Positions 37,001 to 43,000 of a DNA stretch of 46,371 nucleotides are shown in pieces; positions within the stretch are counted from its first letter, which is position 1, and each line of letters begins with the position of its first letter. The DNA comes from Dyella_B sp035690825 (lineage in GTDB: Bacteria; Pseudomonadota; Gammaproteobacteria; Xanthomonadales; Rhodanobacteraceae), in contig NZ_JBQCHP010000110.1 in assembly GCF_051954575.1 (NCBI RefSeq), positions 1 to 46,371 of the forward strand, written 5' to 3'. The notes below the pieces were generated by a model, which searched no databases, was not told the DNA's origin, and saw only the letters and a list, made by a program, of their open reading frames with translations. The translations under genes were made by a program, and so were the position numbers.

Positions 37001-40000
37001 GCATCATTCAAGACCCCTTCGGCAAGCAAGGCGGGCCGATCTATCTAGGCGCCACGACACCTTTCGTAGGAGGTGCTTTTGACCATCTCGTGTTGGGCGA
37101 CGACGGCAGACTCTATGCCGATGTGTTCGTCGACGAGCCCAGTACCGAACCTGGCGTTAGTTCCGAGGACTTCAAGGCACTGCTGGTCTGGAACAACGTC
37201 GACGACATCGTCAATGCCGCGCTCGCCAACTATCAAGGCGGAAAAGGGCTTACCACGCCCATCGACCTGAATAATTCAAGCCTCCATCCCGCGCGTTACG
37301 ACGGACCCACAGCAGCAACGAAATTTGGGTGGATCTATGGTATTGGCGCAGCACCCACGCAACAATCGCAGATGCAAACGCTGGAGTTGGACAATCAGCA
37401 ATATGGGGATATCGCCAAAGTCGACTTGCGCTCCATGCTGTCTGCTCAAGGCATCGTCGTCGACGACAATCCCTCATTCTCGATGGATGCCGTTTTAAAC
37501 CAAGAGGCAGGAGGAAGCGGTTCCGCGTCTCCCTCCAGCAGTGACACCATGAGCTACGGCTGGTTCAACAACGGTCATGTGCTTTCCTATCAATACGGCG
37601 ACAACTGGCAAATCGTGCAAGACGATTCCACCGCCAACGCCCCAGGCAACAATACCTTTGCCGACACCGGCACGTTCTACTTTGCACCGGATTTCGACTT
37701 CACCAAGATCCAGCAACGTGAAGCCTTGCCGGCGCAGTCATCGCTCGGCTACTTTACGGTCAAAGTGAGGAGCATTAACGGCCAGACAGTCGATGAGTAC
37801 ATGACGTTCAAGGTATTGCTTCGCTATAACGCCAATACCTTGCAGGACAGCAATAATCCTGGATACACCGCCTTCACCTTGACGCCTGGTGCAGGTGTAG
37901 GCAAAGGCCAGACCAATAATCCACTAGATGTCGCCCGGGTGCAGCAGCGCCTTAAATTCCTTGGCTATCCGTCCTATGACAGCGCCGACGACAAGGGTAT
38001 TAGCGACGCCACACGTGCAGCCGCTGATCCGGCCGATTTCTCGACGCCAAACGTCATCAACGTCGACGGAAAGTGGGGCGGTGATGTCATGCCGTCATCG
38101 TCGCAGACGCCGATTGATCGCACGGAAGCGGCACTGGACTTGTTCCAGGCCGCTACAGCCTCGGCCGTGCAGCCACCGAAGACCTACGACACCAGAACGG
38201 AGGCATCGGACGTCATTTACCAGCCTTTGCAAGCCAATCAACTTGTTCCCGTCACGGAGGATTTGCTTGAGCGTGCCGAAGCGCAACTCGCAGCGGGCAA
38301 TCGTGCCGGCGCTTATATGACGCTTTACAGCGCGGTTGGCGCACCAATGTTGTTGGTGCAAGCGCAGATCACCACCTACGCGGGCTTCTTCGGCGCGGGC
38401 GGCCTGATCGGCAACTCGATGGCTAAGAAGAATGTCGGGGATGGTTGGTACAACCTCAACCTGGACCAATTCTCCATGGATATCGACGCGGGCAATATCC
38501 GCGCAATTCGGGAGAACCTCCGTAACGGCGGCAATGGCCGCATCACGGATGCCCAGATACTCGACGCCGACCGCGCCACATGGGAATCCAAGGGACTGGG
38601 ACAGTATTTCCCGGGGAATATCTTGTACCTCACGCCGGGTAACGGCATGCCGACGATAAACCTCGGCGACCTACCGGGATTCTGGAACACATTCAGCGCC
38701 ATCTTCTCGCAAGGAGCTGAAAATTCGTTCGACCAGGGTCTGAACATGGCATACGCATTGCTCGGCCATCGCCCAGCCGAATTCCGCAACGATCCGCGCT
38801 ATACCGTGTATGACCCGAGGCCGGGCACCAACGACCAATTCAGCACGGTAGTCGATAACGAAACTGGCCGCATCGTCCTGTTCTTCGATGACAAGCCGTA
38901 TTTGCCCCATCTTCTGAACGACGCGGATGGCGAAAATCCGCTTCCTCAGGCCCAGCAAATTCCGGACGAACTTACTGATGATGTTAAGGAGGATCACGCC
39001 TACTCGGTCACCATCGTCGATCCCACATCGCACACATCGCAGACTTATTCCTCTACCTACATGCAGGATTTGAAGGATCTGGTCCTAGGCATTACCGGCC
39101 AGTCATACGACCAGACGTACGCAGCCTGGGCAGCCCAGTACTCGGCAGACCCCACCCACACTCAGCCGCCGAACACCATTTTGTGGGCGCGCGCCAAGCT
39201 CGACGAGTATGTCGGCGCAGACCACCAGCTCGCCGCCAACAGCGCACGTACACCTAATCACGAACCGGTGTATACGAACCAGATCGAATCCACGCTCGAT
39301 CCGTCCAATCCCAAGGATCGCACCGGCATCATCACCACTGACACCAGCGACAAGACGTTGCAATGGCTCAACGACCCCAATGCGCCGCGCTGGATGGAAT
39401 TCACCGCCGACAAAAACGACACGATCGTCAACGGCACCAGCAACAACACACGCTTCGGCACCAGTTGGTCCACCGACACGATTCTGCAAGCCTCCAGCGC
39501 TGCTTCCGCCTATACCGGAAGCCAGTTCAACCTATTGCAGATGTCGCATGACGGTTGGAGCGAACCTCCCAAGCCGCAAACAGCGCCTTCCGCCGCCGAT
39601 ATCGAGCATCAGCTTGAAAATCTCGATGGACGGGAATTCGATATCAAGTTTGACGACCAGCTCTCCCAACCGGATCACCGCACCGATCCGGTTGACCTGA
39701 ACCAGGTAGGTCAGGCCTTGCGCGCCATGCAGGATCTACCTAGTCAGCTGCAATACGTCATGAGCCTCTCTGGGCTATATGCCGCCGAAAAGGCGGCGAT
39801 CGTCGATGTCGCGTGCCTGCGACAAGCGGCTGGCCAATACTGGAATGGCGCCTATCTCGGCGATAGTGCCCCCTACTTCCGCAATAGCCTGGTGACAGCC
39901 GTTCTTGGCATGATTCATTTCGATACGCCCATTCCGCAGGCGTACCAAGGACCCAACGCTGATCCGGCCAATGATCCGCACAGCGCGCGCTTCGGTATTC

Positions 40001-43000
40001 ACGATATCGACCAGATGACGGGCTATGCCGGCATGGTTCACGTCAAGCTGCTGCCGCATGACATTGGGCAGCAGCAAGACGTCACTGCACCGAATGCTAA
40101 TCAGGCCTCATCCACGCTTCCTGTCGCATCACAAACCGACATCGCAGCGATCCTTACCGATGCTGCGCAAATATGGGGACTGAGCGCTCAGGATCTGGCT
40201 GCGCTGGGCGTGGCTATGACCCCGAACGTATCCGTGGCGCATCTCGGTAATTCGGAACTTGGCCTTACCCAGGGCGATACCATCTCCATCAACGACGACG
40301 CACAAGGTTATGGCTGGTATACCAATACCGATCCAGTCTCGAATGCCGACTTCCTGCCGACGTCCGATCCCAATGTGTGGGTTGCCAAGCAAGGCAGCGC
40401 CGCCGACGGCAAGGTCGACTTGCTGACGGTCGTGCTGCATGAGTATGGACATCTACTTGGGCTGGGCGACGATACGAACGCCGATGACTTGATGTCGCTG
40501 AAGCTGACACCCGGCATGCGCCGCCTGCCGTCAGCTAGCGAGCTTGCTGCTATCAAGCAAATGATTGCGCAGAAGATGGCGATGGTGGGCCAAGCGGTTG
40601 CCTCCGGCCGAACGCAAGTCACCATTCCGCTAACTCAGTCAACAAGTACCCCAAACGCGCCAACCGCGGCTTCGCCCGCACACGCCGAGGTACTGGTCAA
40701 CCCGTCCTTAGCCTCCGGCTCGTTCCAGTCAAGCACGGGCTGGTCGACAGAAGGCGATGTGAACTTAATCAACGGCACGGCAGTACTGAGCGAGACCATT
40801 AAGACCCAGACACGTCTCAATCAGGCATTCACGCTCGGCGCCAATGATCGCTTCCTGCGCTTCACCGTCAGCAACGTCGCCCTGCAAAACCCGGGCGATC
40901 GCCCCGAGGACGCATTCCAAGTGGCTTTGCTCAATGCAGCCACCGGCGCTTCACTTGGCGGCACCATTGACCTCAGCCAGACCGATGCCCTGCTCAACCT
41001 GCAAGGCGATGGTAGCTCGCACGTTGCGCAAGGCATCACCGTCGTCAACAACGCCGATGGCAGCCGCACCTACGTCGTCGATCTGCGTAGCGTACCCACC
41101 GGCACGGCCGTGAACCTGTCCTTCGACCTGATCGGCTTTGAGCCCTCAGGCAGTCATGTCACGATCAGCGATGTGGCAACCTTCGCGGTGCCACATGCCA
41201 ACGATGCATCGTTCAGCGGCAATGAAGACGGCACCGTGGCCGGCAACGTGCTGGTCAATGACACCGATCTCTTCGGTGCCGCACCGAAGCTCGTGTCCGG
41301 CCCCGCACACGGCACCGTTACGCTCAATCAGGACGGCAGCTTTGTTTACACGCCAGGTTATCTGTTCTACGGCGACGACAGCTTCACCTACCTGCTCGAC
41401 AACGGCGCTGCGCAATCCAACACCGCGACCATTCACTTGAGCATTGCGCACGTCAACCATGCGCCGACAACGAATGGTCAATCGCTGAATCTGCTCGAAG
41501 ACGGCAACGTCCAGGTAAATCTGTCCACATCCATCAACGATGTGGATGGCGACCCATTGACCTACCGCATCGTCAACGGCCCGCAACATGGCACGCTGAC
41601 GCAAAACGCGGATGGCAGCTTCGCCTACACGCCAAGCTATCTGTTCTATGGCAGCGACAGCTTTACCTATGTCGCCAACGATGGTCAGCTGGATTCCAAC
41701 GTAAGCACCGTGAGCCTATCCGTCGCGCATGTGAACCATGCACCGACGACCAAGGATCAATCGCTGAACCTGTTTGAGGACGGCAACGCACAGGTGAACC
41801 TGTCTACGTCGACTAACGACGTGGACGGTGATCCGCTGACTTATCGCATCGTCAGCGGTCCGCAACATGGCACCCTGACGCAAAACGCGGATGGTAGCTT
41901 CACCTATACGCCAGGCTACCTGTTCTACGGCAGCGACAGCTTTACCTACGTCGCCAACGACGGTCAGCTGGATTCCAATGTAAGCACCGTGAGCCTAGCT
42001 GTCGCACATGTAAATCATGCACCGACGACCAAGGATCAATCGCTGAACCTGTTTGAGGACGGCAACGCACAGGTGAACCTGTCTACGTCGAATAACGACG
42101 TGGATGGTGATCCCCTAACCTACCGCATCGTCAGCGCTCCGCAACACGGAACCCTGACGCAAAATGCGGATGGCAGCTTCACCTATACGCCAGGCTATCT
42201 GTTCTACGGCAGCGACAGCTTTACCTACGTCGCCAACGATGGTCAGCTGGATTCCAACGTCAGCACCGTGAGCCTGTCCGTCGCACATGTGAACCACGCA
42301 CCGACGGCTAAGAATCAATCGCTCAACGTGCTCGAAGACGGCAACGTCAACGTTGATTTCCACACCTCAACCAACGACGTAGATGGCGATCCCCTCACCT
42401 ACCGCGTCATCCAGGGACCGCAGCACGGCACCGTCACGCAAAATGCCGACGGCACTTTCTCCTACAAGCCGACCGACCTGTATTACGGCAACGACAGCTT
42501 TACGTACGTGGCCAACGACGGGCAGTTGGATTCCAACGTTGCCACGGTCAGCTTGAATGTGGCGCTAGTGCCGCCGACAGCCAGCAACTTCAGCTTCTGG
42601 CTGCACAACAACTGGACGCGCACGTTCAACCTGGCGGATGACACCACCACCCTGCCCGGCACCACGCTGAGCTTCCGCATCGTCAGTGCGCCCAAACATG
42701 GCGACCTGATCCTCAATGCCGACGGCACCTATACCTACAAGCCGGATCAATGCTATGTGGGTACAGACAGCTTCAGTTTTGTCGCCAATAACGGCCAGGC
42801 TGATTCCAACGTCGCCACCGCCACCATTGATGTGAAGTCCCGCAACCGTCCGCCGCACGCTGAGGGCGAGAAACTATTCATTGCCGAAAACGAATCACAG
42901 CAGATCAACCTAATGCAGGAAGCATCAGATCCGGACGGTGACCCGCTGACCTTGCGTATCGTGCGTGGCCCGCGCCATGGCATCTTGTCGTTGAATCAAG

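Noticed and set aside
41463..42578. Possible CRISPR-like array because of regular repeats
   Set aside because: Repeats are 279 bp, in frame, coding for Big_9 domains and have no unique spacers.
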